A stretch of DNA of 64,000 nt from Pseudolactococcus sp041800635 (GTDB taxonomy: Bacteria > Bacillota > Bacilli > Lactobacillales > Streptococcaceae): positions 682,001 through 746,000 of the forward strand of contig CP181259.1 in assembly GCA_047833645.1 (NCBI GenBank). The letters run 5' to 3'. Every line of letters begins with the position of its first letter. Within the stretch, counting starts at the first letter, position 1. The position numbers and the translations under genes are program-made. Shown here one piece after another: positions 1 through 7,223 of the stretch. The notes under the pieces were generated by a model, which had not been told where the DNA came from, made no database searches, and saw only the letters and a program-made list of their open reading frames with translations.

Positions 1-891
1 AGTGACCATTTTATTCATATAGCCTTTGGCGCCATTCCCTAAACCAAGGAAGAACATGACTGAAAAGAGACCGATGGCAACGCCAATCATAATCATCAGA
101 TTTTGCTTCCAGTTGTTGAGGAAATGCTGCCAAGCGATACGTGCCTTCGCCCCAAAAGAAAGTGTTTTAGTCTTAAAGTCACGGGCTTTTTCAACAGTCT
201 TATAAGGAGGTTTAATCCGCTCATCCGAAGTGACTTGACCATCCGCCAGATGAACGATACGCGTCCCGTGGTCAGCCACTTCTTGCGAGTGCGTCACGAC
301 GATAACGGTCTTGCCGCTTTTGGCAATATCAGACAAGATACCAAGGACATCACTGGTATTTTGTGAGTCCAGTGCACCAGTTGGCTCGTCAGCGATGATG
401 ATATCTGGGTCATTAGCTAATGCGCGGGCAATGGCAACACGTTGTTTTTGACCACCTGATAATTGGTTGGGATTTTTCTTTTTATGTTCGAGTAGGCCAA
501 CTTGTTTGAGCAGGTCTTCCGCTTTCTTGATCTGTGCCTTATGCGACAAATTGGTCATTTTTAGTGAGATTAAGACATTGTCTAAGACACTGAGATAGCT
601 AACCAAATTAAAGGATTGGAAGATAAAGCCAACGGTATCTCTACGATATTCGTCCATTGATTTCTCTTTTTTATCCGCTTGTTTGGTGCCATTGACAATG
701 ACTTCCCCTTCGTACTTACGATCAAGGCCACCGATGATGTTCATCAAGGTCGATTTCCCGCCCCCAGATTCCCCGAGAATCGAGACAAAGTCCCCTTTGT
801 CAAAGCTGAGACTCAAGCCTTTTAAAACTGGAAATTCTTCTCTGCCCAGATAGTAAGATTTCTTGATATTTTTTAGTTCCAAGATTGTCAT
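1..891 (-). CDS. ABC transporter ATPase-permease fusion, MacB-like (5' part only)
   Basis: Open reading frame of 297 codons that starts at the ATG at 889-891 and is still open at the left edge, so only the N-terminal part is present. Seen: Walker A GESGGGKST (about residues 37-45), signature LSGGQKQR, Walker B IIIADEPTGALD and an H-loop VVTHS, i.e. a full MacB/LolD-type ATPase of about 230 residues. It is followed by a basic linker and then a hydrophobic stretch (LMIMIGVAIGLFSVMFFLGL) typical of the first membrane helix of a MacB/FtsX permease. Family knowledge: such fusions export peptides or other compounds. Substrate cannot be read from this. Start chosen because GAAAGG lies 8 nt upstream. 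Confidence 0.85.
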   Translation of the reverse strand, partial: MTILELKNIKKSYYLGREEFPVLKGLSLSFDKGDFVSILGESGGGKSTLMNIIGGLDRKYEGEVIVNGTKQADKKEKSMDEYRRDTVGFIFQSFNLVSYLSVLDNVLISLKMTNLSHKAQIKKAEDLLKQVGLLEHKKKNPNQLSGGQKQRVAIARALANDPDIIIADEPTGALDSQNTSDVLGILSDIAKSGKTVIVVTHSQEVADHGTRIVHLADGQVTSDERIKPPYKTVEKARDFKTKTLSFGAKARIAWQHFLNNWKQNLMIMIGVAIGLFSVMFFLGLGNGAKGYMNKMVT

Positions 892-1004
892 GATGATGAC
901 CTTTCTATTTTCCATAAAACAGTTGTGATATTCATAAGTATAGAACTTTTCCAGAAAACTTTCATGGGACTTAAGACTTATTTTCACAAAAAAAATAACG
1001 CGCA

Positions 1005-1032
1005 TACAAAAAAGTTACCCGACGGTAACTTT
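1005..1032 (-). terminator. Rho-independent terminator of azlCD
   Basis: Perfect 9-bp stem (1011-1019 with 1024-1032, loop of 4) followed on the minus strand by a T run. It overlaps the azlD stop codon. Confidence 0.75.
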
Positions 1033-1345
1033 AAAATAACAAACGTAAGAGGGCCATGGCAACGACACCCGTCAAAACAGCTAACATCAAAGATTTCCGC
1101 CAGTAGCCTACCACCATGGCCGGTATCATGGCGAGACATCTCAGCCCGTCCAGACTCGGTAGCGCATTGGGGTGCAAGACCAAGAGCTCAGAAACCATCA
1201 AACTGGTCATCATCGAGAGCGATAAGTAGTTTAAAAAGCGTTTAAAGAAGGCTGGAAATTGGACCAGCTTAGCCAGCGGGAAAGGTAAAATTCTGGGTAG
1301 CCAGGTGACGATAACGCTGAAAAATAAAGCAAGATAAAAATACAT
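1031..1345 (-). CDS. azlD: Branched-chain amino acid exporter subunit AzlD
   Basis: 104 residues, almost entirely hydrophobic with about three to four membrane segments and the LPRILPFPL segment near residue 18 that is usual in AzlD proteins. Family knowledge: AzlD is the small subunit that works with AzlC in export of branched-chain amino acids. Its start overlaps the azlC stop by one base (TGATG), so translation is coupled. The gene ends in a hairpin terminator. Confidence 0.9.
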   Translation of the reverse strand: MYFYLALFFSVIVTWLPRILPFPLAKLVQFPAFFKRFLNYLSLSMMTSLMVSELLVLHPNALPSLDGLRCLAMIPAMVVGYWRKSLMLAVLTGVVAMALLRLLF

Positions 1346-2073
1346 CAGACCACCTCTGTCTTTCTAGCGACCTTTGGCCTTGACATCACGGCGCCAATTA
1401 AAGCACCGATAATTGTCGCAATCAAGACAGCCACATAGCTAGAGGTGACAATCCCTGCGACACCATAAATCACGGCTGAACTCACCAAGACGGTCAAGAC
1501 AATCCTTAAAGGCTCTGTTTTCACCATAGAGTCTAAGGTCAAGACTAATAGACCTATAAACATGGCCACTAGTGCATAATCGATGCCAAACTTTTCCGGA
1601 CTCGGAATGAGATTGCCTACCGCTGCTCCTAAGAGGGTCGACACGATCCATGTCAGATAACTCATCACGTTGACACCCTGCATCCAGGCTGTTGTGATCG
1701 GTGTATTAGTCGCATATTCCAAAACCATAAGGCCAAAGGATTCATCGGTCATCAGGGTGCCCATGCCGATGCCGGATTTGAGGGACTGGTGGGGGAAGAT
1801 TTGCGTGGCGGTCAGGCTTTGGAGGAACATGCGGAAGTTGACGAGGAAGATGGTTAGGGTGATAATGGCGATTGGTGCGTGAACGGCCATCATGGCGATG
1901 ATGATGAACTGACCGGAGCCGGCGTAGAGGAAAATGGACAGGCAGGCAATCTGCCAGAGGCTAAAGCCCTGGGCGATGGCGACAATGCCAAATGCCGCGC
2001 CGATGCTGATGTAGCCTAGACTGACGGGGAGGGCAGCTTTCATCCCATCCCTAAAGGTGTATCTTTTTGACAT
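1345..2073 (-). CDS. azlC: Branched-chain amino acid exporter subunit AzlC
   Basis: 242 residues, normal family length. Seen: the AzlC N-terminal pattern (R-x-G-x-K-A-A-L-P-V-S-L-G-Y near residue 8, then GAAFGIVA), the central LYAGSGQF motif, and several membrane helices. It forms the large subunit of the AzlCD exporter in the cytoplasmic membrane. Start: ATG with TTCAGGAG upstream. The promoter is separate (2101-2146) and an insertion sequence sits just behind it. First gene of a two-gene operon. Confidence 0.93.
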   Translation of the reverse strand: MSKRYTFRDGMKAALPVSLGYISIGAAFGIVAIAQGFSLWQIACLSIFLYAGSGQFIIIAMMAVHAPIAIITLTIFLVNFRMFLQSLTATQIFPHQSLKSGIGMGTLMTDESFGLMVLEYATNTPITTAWMQGVNVMSYLTWIVSTLLGAAVGNLIPSPEKFGIDYALVAMFIGLLVLTLDSMVKTEPLRIVLTVLVSSAVIYGVAGIVTSSYVAVLIATIIGALIGAVMSRPKVARKTEVV

Positions 2074-2100
2074 GACTGACTCCTGAAGTGTAATAGTTTC

Positions 2101-2146
2101 ATTATAGCAAAAAATTTGTTGGAATTTGCTAGTTTCTTGCTAGTTT
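2101..2146 (-). promoter_or_regulatory. azlCD promoter with direct-repeat operator candidate
   Basis: Minus-strand -10 TATAAT (2106-2101) preceded by TGC (extended -10). No good -35. The -35 area is taken up by two exact 10-bp direct repeats, TTGCTAGTTT at 2126-2135 and 2137-2146 on the plus strand, with an 11-bp period (same face of the helix). This looks like a regulator site; which regulator is unknown. Confidence 0.6.
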
Positions 2147-2155
2147 TTAATTCTG

Positions 2156-2163
2156 AATAAAAA
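2156..2163. repeat. Left target-site duplication of the ISL3 element
   Basis: AATAAAAA, identical to 3578-3585. ISL3-family elements produce 8-bp duplications. Confidence 0.9.
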
Positions 2164-2219
2164 GGCTCTATAATTTCTGTAGTGGGTAAATCCACTGTAG
2201 AGATTATGGAGCCTTTTTT
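2164..2219. terminator. Subterminal hairpin at the left end of the IS
   Basis: The left terminus is itself one arm of a 22-bp stem (2164-2185 with 2192-2213, three positions G-U compatible) followed by TTTTTT on the plus strand; the minus strand also has a T run beyond the arm. It should stop outside transcription from entering the transposase gene, a known strategy of insertion sequences. Confidence 0.75.
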
Positions 2220-2286
2220 AGTGTAGAAAAAAAGTCCCATATGACCTATAATGAAAAGCGACGAAACTCACATTAGAAAGACTCAT

Positions 2287-3543
2287 ATGGAACAACTAAA
2301 TCTTATCACAAATTTTCTCAGAATTAAAGACAAAAATATCACTATCACTGATGAATATGATATGGGGACTCACTTAGAACTCCACGGTCACTTGGACTAC
2401 ACAGCCCCTAAATGCCCAAAATGCAAGGGACAAATGGCTAAGTACGACTACCAGAAAACTTCTAAAATCCCCTACCTAGAAACTGCTGGCTACCCTTTAC
2501 TTATCCGCCTTAGAAAGCGTCGTTTCAAGTGTAAAGATTGCGGAAAAATGGCGGTCGCTGAAACTCCTCTTGTCAAGAAGAACCACCAAATCTCTGTCGC
2601 TGTTAACCAGAAAATCGCACAATTACTCATCGAAAATCAAGCAATGAAACATATTGCACACAGGCTATCAATTTCAACATCGTCAGTTATGAGAAAGCTC
2701 AATGAGTTCAAGTTTGAAACGGATTGGAATACCCTACCTGAGGTGATGAGTTGGGACGAGTATGCCTTCAAGAAGGGGAAAATGAGCTTCATCGCTCAAG
2801 ATTTCGACTCCCTAAATATCATCGCCATTCTCGACGGAAGAACTCAAGCAACCATCCGAAACCACTTTCTACGCTATCCTAGAAAGGTTAGAAATCGGGT
2901 CAAAGTGATTACCATGGATATGTTTAGTCCCTATTATCAACTTGCTAAACAGCTTTTTCCGAATGCAAAAATTGTACTCGATCGCTTTCATATCGTGCAA
3001 CACCTTAGTCGTGCTATGAACCGTGTCCGTATTCAAATTATGAATCAATTCGACAGAAAATCGCAGGAATACCGAGCCTTGAAACGTTACTGGAAATTGA
3101 TACAACAAGATAGCCGTAAACTCAGCGATAAACGATTTTATCGCCCTATGTTTCGAATGCATTTGACTAACAAGGAAATCCTAGAAAAACTCCTGTCTTT
3201 CTCCGAGGAACTACGACAACACTATGAACTCTATCAGCTTCTCTTATTTCATTTCCAAGAGAAGAACTAAGACCATTTCTTTGACCTCATCGAACAGGAA
3301 ATAGCCATCGTTAATCCTATTTTCCAGACGGTATTGAAGACATTTTTAAAGGATAAAGACAAGGTTTTAAACGCCATGGAATTGCCTTATTCAAACGCCA
3401 AACTGGAAGCTACCAATAATCTCATCAAAGTCATTAAGAGAAATGCCTTTGGTTTCAGGAACTTTGAAAACTTTAAAAAACGGATTTTGATTGCATTGAA
3501 CATAAAGAAAGAGAGGACGAAGTTCGTCCTCTCTAGGTGTTAG
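2287..3543 (+). pseudogene. tnp: ISL3-family transposase with in-frame stop
   Basis: Reading frame of 418 codons interrupted by TAA at 3268-3270; the frame continues unchanged behind it to TAG at 3541. Seen: N-terminal zinc-finger cysteines (CPKC, CKDC), helix-turn-helix region, first catalytic Asp in SWDEYAFKKG, second in VLDRFH, and the third acidic residue in KLEATNNLIKVIKRNAFG. The stop separates the third catalytic residue from the first two, so the protein should be inactive unless the stop is read through. An upstream in-frame ATG at 2251 exists, but 2287 has a better ribosome site and fits the usual MEQLN start. Confidence 0.93.
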
Positions 3544-3577
3544 CTTTTCATCTACCCACTACAGTTGACAAAGAGCC

Positions 3578-3585
3578 AATAAAAA
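3578..3585. repeat. Right target-site duplication of the ISL3 element
   Basis: AATAAAAA, identical to 2156-2163. Confidence 0.9.
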
Positions 3586-3621
3586 AGACTTGAGTACTTT
3601 GTATTAAGTACCAAGTCTTTT
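3581..3621. terminator. Bidirectional hairpin terminator
   Basis: AAAGACTT near 3584 pairs with AAGTCTTT near 3613, extended by GTACTT/AAGTAC with one bulge, and A/T runs on both sides. The insertion sequence landed exactly beside it. Confidence 0.6.
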
Positions 3622-3674
3622 GCAGTGTTACATTTGTCTACTCGATTTGGGTTTCGCGTTTCGAAAATCCTCGT

Positions 3675-3738
3675 AGACAAACAAATGACGCTCCGCTGAA
3701 AGCCTTTGGCTTTCGACTTCGCTTACATTTGTTTGTCT
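3675..3738. repeat. Nested inverted repeat downstream of rpsD
   Basis: Perfect 13-bp arms (3675-3687 and 3726-3738) enclosing a second perfect hairpin GAAAGCC-TTT-GGCTTTC. The outer arm sequence ACAAACAAATG matches the last codons of rpsD; a third degenerate copy lies near 3628-3636. Confidence 0.7.
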
Positions 3739-3744
3739 CAGGGA

Positions 3745-3790
3745 AATAAAAAAAGCTCCAAACCTTATAAACAAAAGGTTTAGAGCTTTT
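3745..3790 (-). terminator. rpsD terminator
   Basis: 13-bp stem (3752-3764 with 3777-3789, one mismatch/G-U) followed by a T run on the minus strand. Confidence 0.85.
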
Positions 3791-3796
3791 GATAAA

Positions 3797-4408
3797 TTAC
3801 ATTTGTTTGTTGTAGTATTCAACGACGAGTGATTCGTTGATTTCTGGGTTGATTTCATCGCGTTCTGGTAAACGTGCGAATGTGCCTTCAAGTTTGTCAG
3901 CGTCGAATGTGATGAAGCTTGGACGTCCAAGTGTGCCTTCAACTGCTTCGAGGATTGCTGGTACTTTAGCTGATTTTTCGCGAACTGAGATCACATCACC
4001 AACGTTAACGCGGTATGATGGGATGTCAACACGTGAACCGTTAACCAAGATATGACCGTGGTTAACGAATTGACGTGCTTGACGACGAGTTGTTGCTAAA
4101 CCAAGACGGTAAACAACGTTGTCAAGACGACGCTCAAGAAGTACCATGAAGTTGAAACCAAGTGTGCCTTCTTTTGCTTTAGTCGCTTGAACAAACAAGT
4201 TACGGAATTGACGTTCAGAAACGCCGTAAGTGAAACGGAGTTTTTGTTTTTCAGCCAATTGCAAACCGTACTCAGAAAGTTTTGAGCGGTTGTTTGGACC
4301 GTGTTGACCTGGTACGTAGTTACGACGTGCGATTTCTTTACCAGTACCTGTAAGTGATACGCCGAGACGACGTGATTGTTTCCATGATGGACCTGTGTAA
4401 CGTGACAT
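3797..4408 (-). CDS. rpsD: 30S ribosomal protein S4
   Basis: 203 residues, usual length for S4. Seen: N-terminal MSRYTGPSWKQSRRLG, then the S4 RNA-binding domain with RRLDNVVYRLGLATTRRQAR and HGHILVNG. It binds 16S rRNA early in assembly of the small subunit. Start chosen at 4408 because GAAGGAG lies just upstream and because the family begins here; an earlier in-frame start would add 21 unrelated residues. It has its own consensus promoter, a leader of about 145 nt and a terminator, so it is a single-gene unit. Confidence 0.98.
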   Translation of the reverse strand: MSRYTGPSWKQSRRLGVSLTGTGKEIARRNYVPGQHGPNNRSKLSEYGLQLAEKQKLRFTYGVSERQFRNLFVQATKAKEGTLGFNFMVLLERRLDNVVYRLGLATTRRQARQFVNHGHILVNGSRVDIPSYRVNVGDVISVREKSAKVPAILEAVEGTLGRPSFITFDADKLEGTFARLPERDEINPEINESLVVEYYNKQM

Positions 4409-4553
4409 GTAGATGTCTCCTTCAAAAATTTGATTTGAAGAGCATGTTTTGCAAGTTTCCGGTTCGTGCATTTCCAGTTCGCCTCACAGCTTTGGTTACT
4501 TTGTAACACTGAAAATGTTGACGATGCCCTACCTCGCGGCTGCATAACTCAAC
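4409..4553 (-). promoter_or_regulatory. Long rpsD leader, possible S4 autoregulatory site
   Basis: About 145 nt of transcribed, non-coding sequence between the predicted start site and the rpsD ribosome site. S4 of Firmicutes is known to repress its own messenger through a structured leader. I did not fold it; the function here is inferred from length and position. Confidence 0.5.
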
Positions 4554-4559
4554 TTTACA

Positions 4560-4588
4560 AGTATATCAGGAAAATGCTAGTCTGTCAA
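4560..4588 (-). promoter_or_regulatory. rpsD promoter
   Basis: TTGACA (4588-4583), 17-nt spacer, TATACT (4565-4560): almost perfect consensus. The -35 box lies inside the end of the upstream methylase gene. Confidence 0.9.
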
Positions 4589-5311
4589 GGAGAAAATCAT
4601 AATACCTGCAGCAACTGCAACATTTAAAGACTCTGCCTGACCTGGCATATTAATATGTGCTAAAATATCAGCGATAACTGATGTTTCTGGTGTGATACCG
4701 GCCCCTTCATTCCCCATGATGAGGGCAAACTTTTCAGGTTGACTGAGGGTTCGATAGTCTACCGATGTCTCTGATAAGGTGGTCGCAATCACTGTCGTTC
4801 CCTGAGTTTTCAAGCGTTGATATAAAGCCTGCGCGTCATTTTCCTGAAAAATCGGGAGATGAAAGTGTGAGCCTTGCATGGTGCGCAAAACTTTTGGCGA
4901 GTAGATGTCGGCGCTACCAACTGTCAAAATGACGCCGTCAAAACCAGCAGCATCAGCCGTTCTAATCATGGTGCCGACATTCCCCGGATCCTGAACATTT
5001 TCCAAAATCAGGAGTTTTTTTAATTGTTCAGGCTTTAGAGTTGACGCCTCTAGACTAATTTCCGCGATAATGCCTTGCGGTGTTTCAGCGTCTGATAAAA
5101 ACTTCATGACCTCGTCTGAGATAAGCGTTGCATCTGGTGTGTCCGCAAATTTCTCCGTCACAAAAATCTGCTTGAACTCCGCGCCAGATGCCAAAGCTTC
5201 TTCATATAAATGCTGCCCCTCAATCAAATAAGAGCTGGTGCGGTTTTTCTTTTTATAAAGTTTCTTCGCGTTCTTGACGCGTGTGTTGTCTTTTGATGTG
5301 ATGATTTCCAT
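4577..5311 (-). CDS. SpoU/TrmH-family RNA 2'-O-methyltransferase
   Basis: 244 residues. Seen: N-terminal substrate-binding part (about residues 1-95, MEIITSKDN...), then the SPOUT knot with the three SpoU motifs: ENVQDPGNVGTMIRTADAAG, IMGNEGAGI, and INMPGQAESLNVAVAAGI. Family knowledge: S-adenosylmethionine-dependent methylation of ribose in rRNA or tRNA; the exact nucleotide cannot be read from sequence. It is divergent from acyP, an arrangement common in streptococci. No Shine-Dalgarno sequence precedes the ATG; the promoter suggests a leaderless messenger. Confidence 0.92.
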   Translation of the reverse strand: MEIITSKDNTRVKNAKKLYKKKNRTSSYLIEGQHLYEEALASGAEFKQIFVTEKFADTPDATLISDEVMKFLSDAETPQGIIAEISLEASTLKPEQLKKLLILENVQDPGNVGTMIRTADAAGFDGVILTVGSADIYSPKVLRTMQGSHFHLPIFQENDAQALYQRLKTQGTTVIATTLSETSVDYRTLSQPEKFALIMGNEGAGITPETSVIADILAHINMPGQAESLNVAVAAGIMIFSLTD

Positions 5312-5317
5312 AGGTCT

Positions 5318-5346
5318 ATTTTAGCATGAATGAGACTTCCTTAGTG
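5318..5346 (-). promoter_or_regulatory. Extended -10 promoter giving a leaderless methylase mRNA
   Basis: TGC then TAAAAT at 5323-5318; the base 7 nt downstream is the A of the ATG (5311). No ribosome site fits in between. A poor -35 (CACTAA, 5346-5341) is spaced 17 nt away. Confidence 0.55.
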
Positions 5347-5384
5347 CCATTTAGAGATAAAAAAAGTAGAAAACGCTATCAATT

Positions 5385-5393
5385 TGGTATAAT
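5385..5393 (+). promoter_or_regulatory. acyP extended -10 promoter
   Basis: TGG followed by TATAAT (5388-5393); weak -35. Predicted start near 5400, giving a leader of about 37 nt with AGAAAGTGAG as ribosome site. Confidence 0.6.
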
Positions 5394-5436
5394 GAAATAA
5401 ATGAGATGAATCTTTAATAGAAAGTGAGTGAGATAA

Positions 5437-5712
5437 ATGAATAAAGTCAAGTTAAACGCCACGGGTCGTGTGCAAGGGGTTGGCTTCCGCTATATGACCT
5501 TTCAGTTAGCCAATCGCCTCAACATCAAAGGAACCGTCAAGAATGAAAACGATGGGTCTGTCACAATTTTTGCTCAATCAAGTGATAAGCTCAGTCTTCA
5601 AAAATTTATCAGTGAGGTTCGAAAATCGCCATCACCTTATGGTCGTGTGGATTATTTAGATGTGAAACTTGATCATTCACCAGATTTTGATGACTTTAAG
5701 ATGATTAATTGA
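5437..5712 (+). CDS. acyP: Acylphosphatase
   Basis: 91 residues, the usual length. Seen: GRVQGVGFRYMT with the phosphate-binding loop and catalytic Arg, and GTVKNENDGSV with the catalytic Asn. It hydrolyses acyl phosphates such as acetyl phosphate in the cytoplasm. Divergent from the SpoU methylase. In related genera a yidC gene often follows; here it is not present and a DUF1016 gene in the opposite direction comes next. Confidence 0.95.
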   Translation: MNKVKLNATGRVQGVGFRYMTFQLANRLNIKGTVKNENDGSVTIFAQSSDKLSLQKFISEVRKSPSPYGRVDYLDVKLDHSPDFDDFKMIN

Positions 5713-5719
5713 GGAGACA

Positions 5720-5788
5720 ATGACGATCATCAAAACTGCCAATTTCTGCATTTTAAAACGCTTTGATGACTTCAGAGTGAGTTATTAA
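5720..5788 (+). CDS. Possible 22-residue peptide downstream of acyP
   Basis: ATG 8 nt behind the acyP stop with a strong GAGGAG site right before it; 22 codons to TAA at 5786. No similarity recognised. The good ribosome site suggests either a real microprotein or the stump of a longer downstream gene lost when the neighbourhood was rearranged. Confidence 0.3.
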   Translation: MTIIKTANFCILKRFDDFRVSY

Positions 5789-5874
5789 GTCAAAAAACAG
5801 TTCTATCAACGCATATTAATCCTCAACGATAGCTTTACCAATTGAAAATAATGATTAATATTTTAGATACGCTA

Positions 5875-6897
5875 TCACTCCTGCAACTCTTTCTCCACTT
5901 CATTGATCTGCTCCAATAGCTCTGCTTCAGTTGGTAAAACAAACTGATACTTACTGGCAATAATCGTTTCATTATTTTCCGGCAAAGCAAATTTGACCAA
6001 CTCATCATTTTTTGCAGTACAAAGTAGGACACCTATTGTTTTACTTTCGTCCTCTAGCTTTTCCACTCTATCATAGTAATTGACATACATTTGAAGTTGA
6101 CCTAAATCTTCATGTGTCAAACGATGTGTCTTGATTTCAAATAAAACATGAGCTTTCAGTAACCGATTATAGAAAACAAGGTCAACATAAAAATCATCAT
6201 CATCTAGCGTAATCCTTTTTTGTCTTGCAACAAATGAGAAACCATTTCCAAGTTCAAGTAAAAATTCCTGCAAATGCTCAATTAAGGCATTCTCTAAATC
6301 GCTCTCACGATAACTTGATTCAGATTTCAAACCCAAAAATTCTAATACTGTTGGATCTTTGATTATATCCTTAGGTTTAGCAGGAATTCGTGCTTCATTG
6401 GCGATTGCCAGTACGTTTTCTTTATTCGTGCTAAGTTGTAATCTCTCAAAAAGCAATGACTCAATTTGTCTCTGTAATGCTCGACCAGTCCAATGATTTT
6501 TTATGGTCTCAACTTCATAAAAATGGCGTTTATCTCCATCTGATACTGCGCTTAATAAACGATATTGAAACCAACCTAATTCGGCACGCACTGCGTTCCA
6601 AATTGGATAAGTTTGATAAAATTTTCTAGCATATCTCAAATTACGTTCCGAAAAGCCGCTACCAAATTCTGATGATTGATGTTTTCCCAAGCCTTTTAAA
6701 AGTTGTTTACCATAATCAGCACGATCAACACTAGCTTGTTCTTCAGTCACAATTCGCTGACCAATTTTCCAATACATTCTTACTCTTTCAAAGTCAACAC
6801 TTTGAATCGCACGATTTTGAGCCGCATCAATAATTTGTTGCATATCATTGATAATCGTTGAACTCAAGTTTGATACCGCTTCTTCATTTCTTTTCAA
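5875..6897 (-). CDS. DUF1016 / YhcG-family PDDEXK nuclease-like protein
   Basis: 340 residues. Seen: N-terminal DUF1016 domain (about residues 15-165, with YWKIGQRIVTEE and GSGFSERNLRYARKFYQ), then a restriction-endonuclease-like fold (about 180-330) with D in DDFYVDLVFYN and the E-x-K pair in LFEIKTHRL. Family knowledge: YhcG-like proteins are often found near restriction systems and mobile elements; the cellular role is unsettled. Start is TTG with AGAGG 8 nt upstream. Its own promoter has TATAAT at 6937-6932. It stands alone between housekeeping genes and looks like an inserted accessory gene. Confidence 0.85.
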   Translation of the reverse strand: MKRNEEAVSNLSSTIINDMQQIIDAAQNRAIQSVDFERVRMYWKIGQRIVTEEQASVDRADYGKQLLKGLGKHQSSEFGSGFSERNLRYARKFYQTYPIWNAVRAELGWFQYRLLSAVSDGDKRHFYEVETIKNHWTGRALQRQIESLLFERLQLSTNKENVLAIANEARIPAKPKDIIKDPTVLEFLGLKSESSYRESDLENALIEHLQEFLLELGNGFSFVARQKRITLDDDDFYVDLVFYNRLLKAHVLFEIKTHRLTHEDLGQLQMYVNYYDRVEKLEDESKTIGVLLCTAKNDELVKFALPENNETIIASKYQFVLPTEAELLEQINEVEKELQE

Positions 6898-7019
6898 AAT
6901 AATTTCCTCTTAACTTCACTTTTTTAATACGATTATAACATTTTCGCATTTTTCAATATCAACTAAAGTAACCCCAAATAGGCGATAACTTATTACAGAA
7001 GAAAATTTAGTAGAAATGC

Positions 7020-7051
7020 AAAGAAACAGCCTCATAAAAAGCTGTTTCTTT
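7020..7051. terminator. Hairpin terminator between metF and the DUF1016 gene
   Basis: Perfect 11-bp stem AAAGAAACAGC / GCTGTTTCTTT with a 10-nt loop; only a short T run on either strand. Confidence 0.5.
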
Positions 7052-7073
7052 AATCTGTTCACTCTCAATTTTG

Positions 7074-7125
7074 GGTTCTATAATAAATCGTGTGGGAAAA
7101 TTTCTCAGGCGATTTATTATAGCCC
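7074..7125. repeat. Orphan ISL3-like terminus with internal hairpin
   Basis: Begins GGTTCTATAAT and carries GTGGGAAAAT at the place where the complete ISL3 element at 2164 has GGCTCTATAAT and GTGGGTAAAT. As in that element, the terminus is one arm of a long hairpin: 13-bp perfect arms at 7078-7090 and 7110-7122 plus a near-perfect inner stem. No transposase frame or matching right end is nearby, so it reads as a solo end or very small non-autonomous derivative. Confidence 0.5.
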
Positions 7126-7223
7126 CTTCATTTCCTGATGAACCAAGGCTTTTCTTTTTAAAAATTAACAGACTTCACGTCTTAACTGCTACCATTTACC
7201 GAGGGCGCTAGCATCTCATGCGC

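Larger units (their letters stand above)
2164..3577 (+). mobile_element. ISL3-family insertion sequence, 1414 bp
   Basis: Bounded by imperfect terminal inverted repeats that share GGCTCT and TGTAGTGGGTA in the first 28 bp, and flanked by an exact 8-bp duplication. It contains one transposase frame of the ISL3 type. It lies in the gap between azlC and rpsD, behind the azlC promoter, and appears not to break any gene. The intact ends and exact duplication suggest a fairly recent insertion even though the transposase is now interrupted. Confidence 0.95.

Noticed and set aside
925..1245. 106-codon plus-strand frame
   Set aside because: Antisense to azlD and its terminator, without ribosome site.
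3628..3942. 104-codon minus-strand frame overlapping the end of rpsD
   Set aside because: It runs out of frame through rpsD, its terminator and the inverted repeats; a by-product of those sequences.
4096..4545. 149-codon minus-strand frame over the rpsD leader
   Set aside because: Out-of-frame reading of rpsD and its leader.
4409..4553. T-box or metabolite riboswitch upstream of rpsD
   Set aside because: No T-box or known riboswitch core was seen; an S4-type leader is the simpler explanation.
7020..7051. Second insertion-sequence end near 7020
   Set aside because: It is a simple hairpin without resemblance to any IS terminus.
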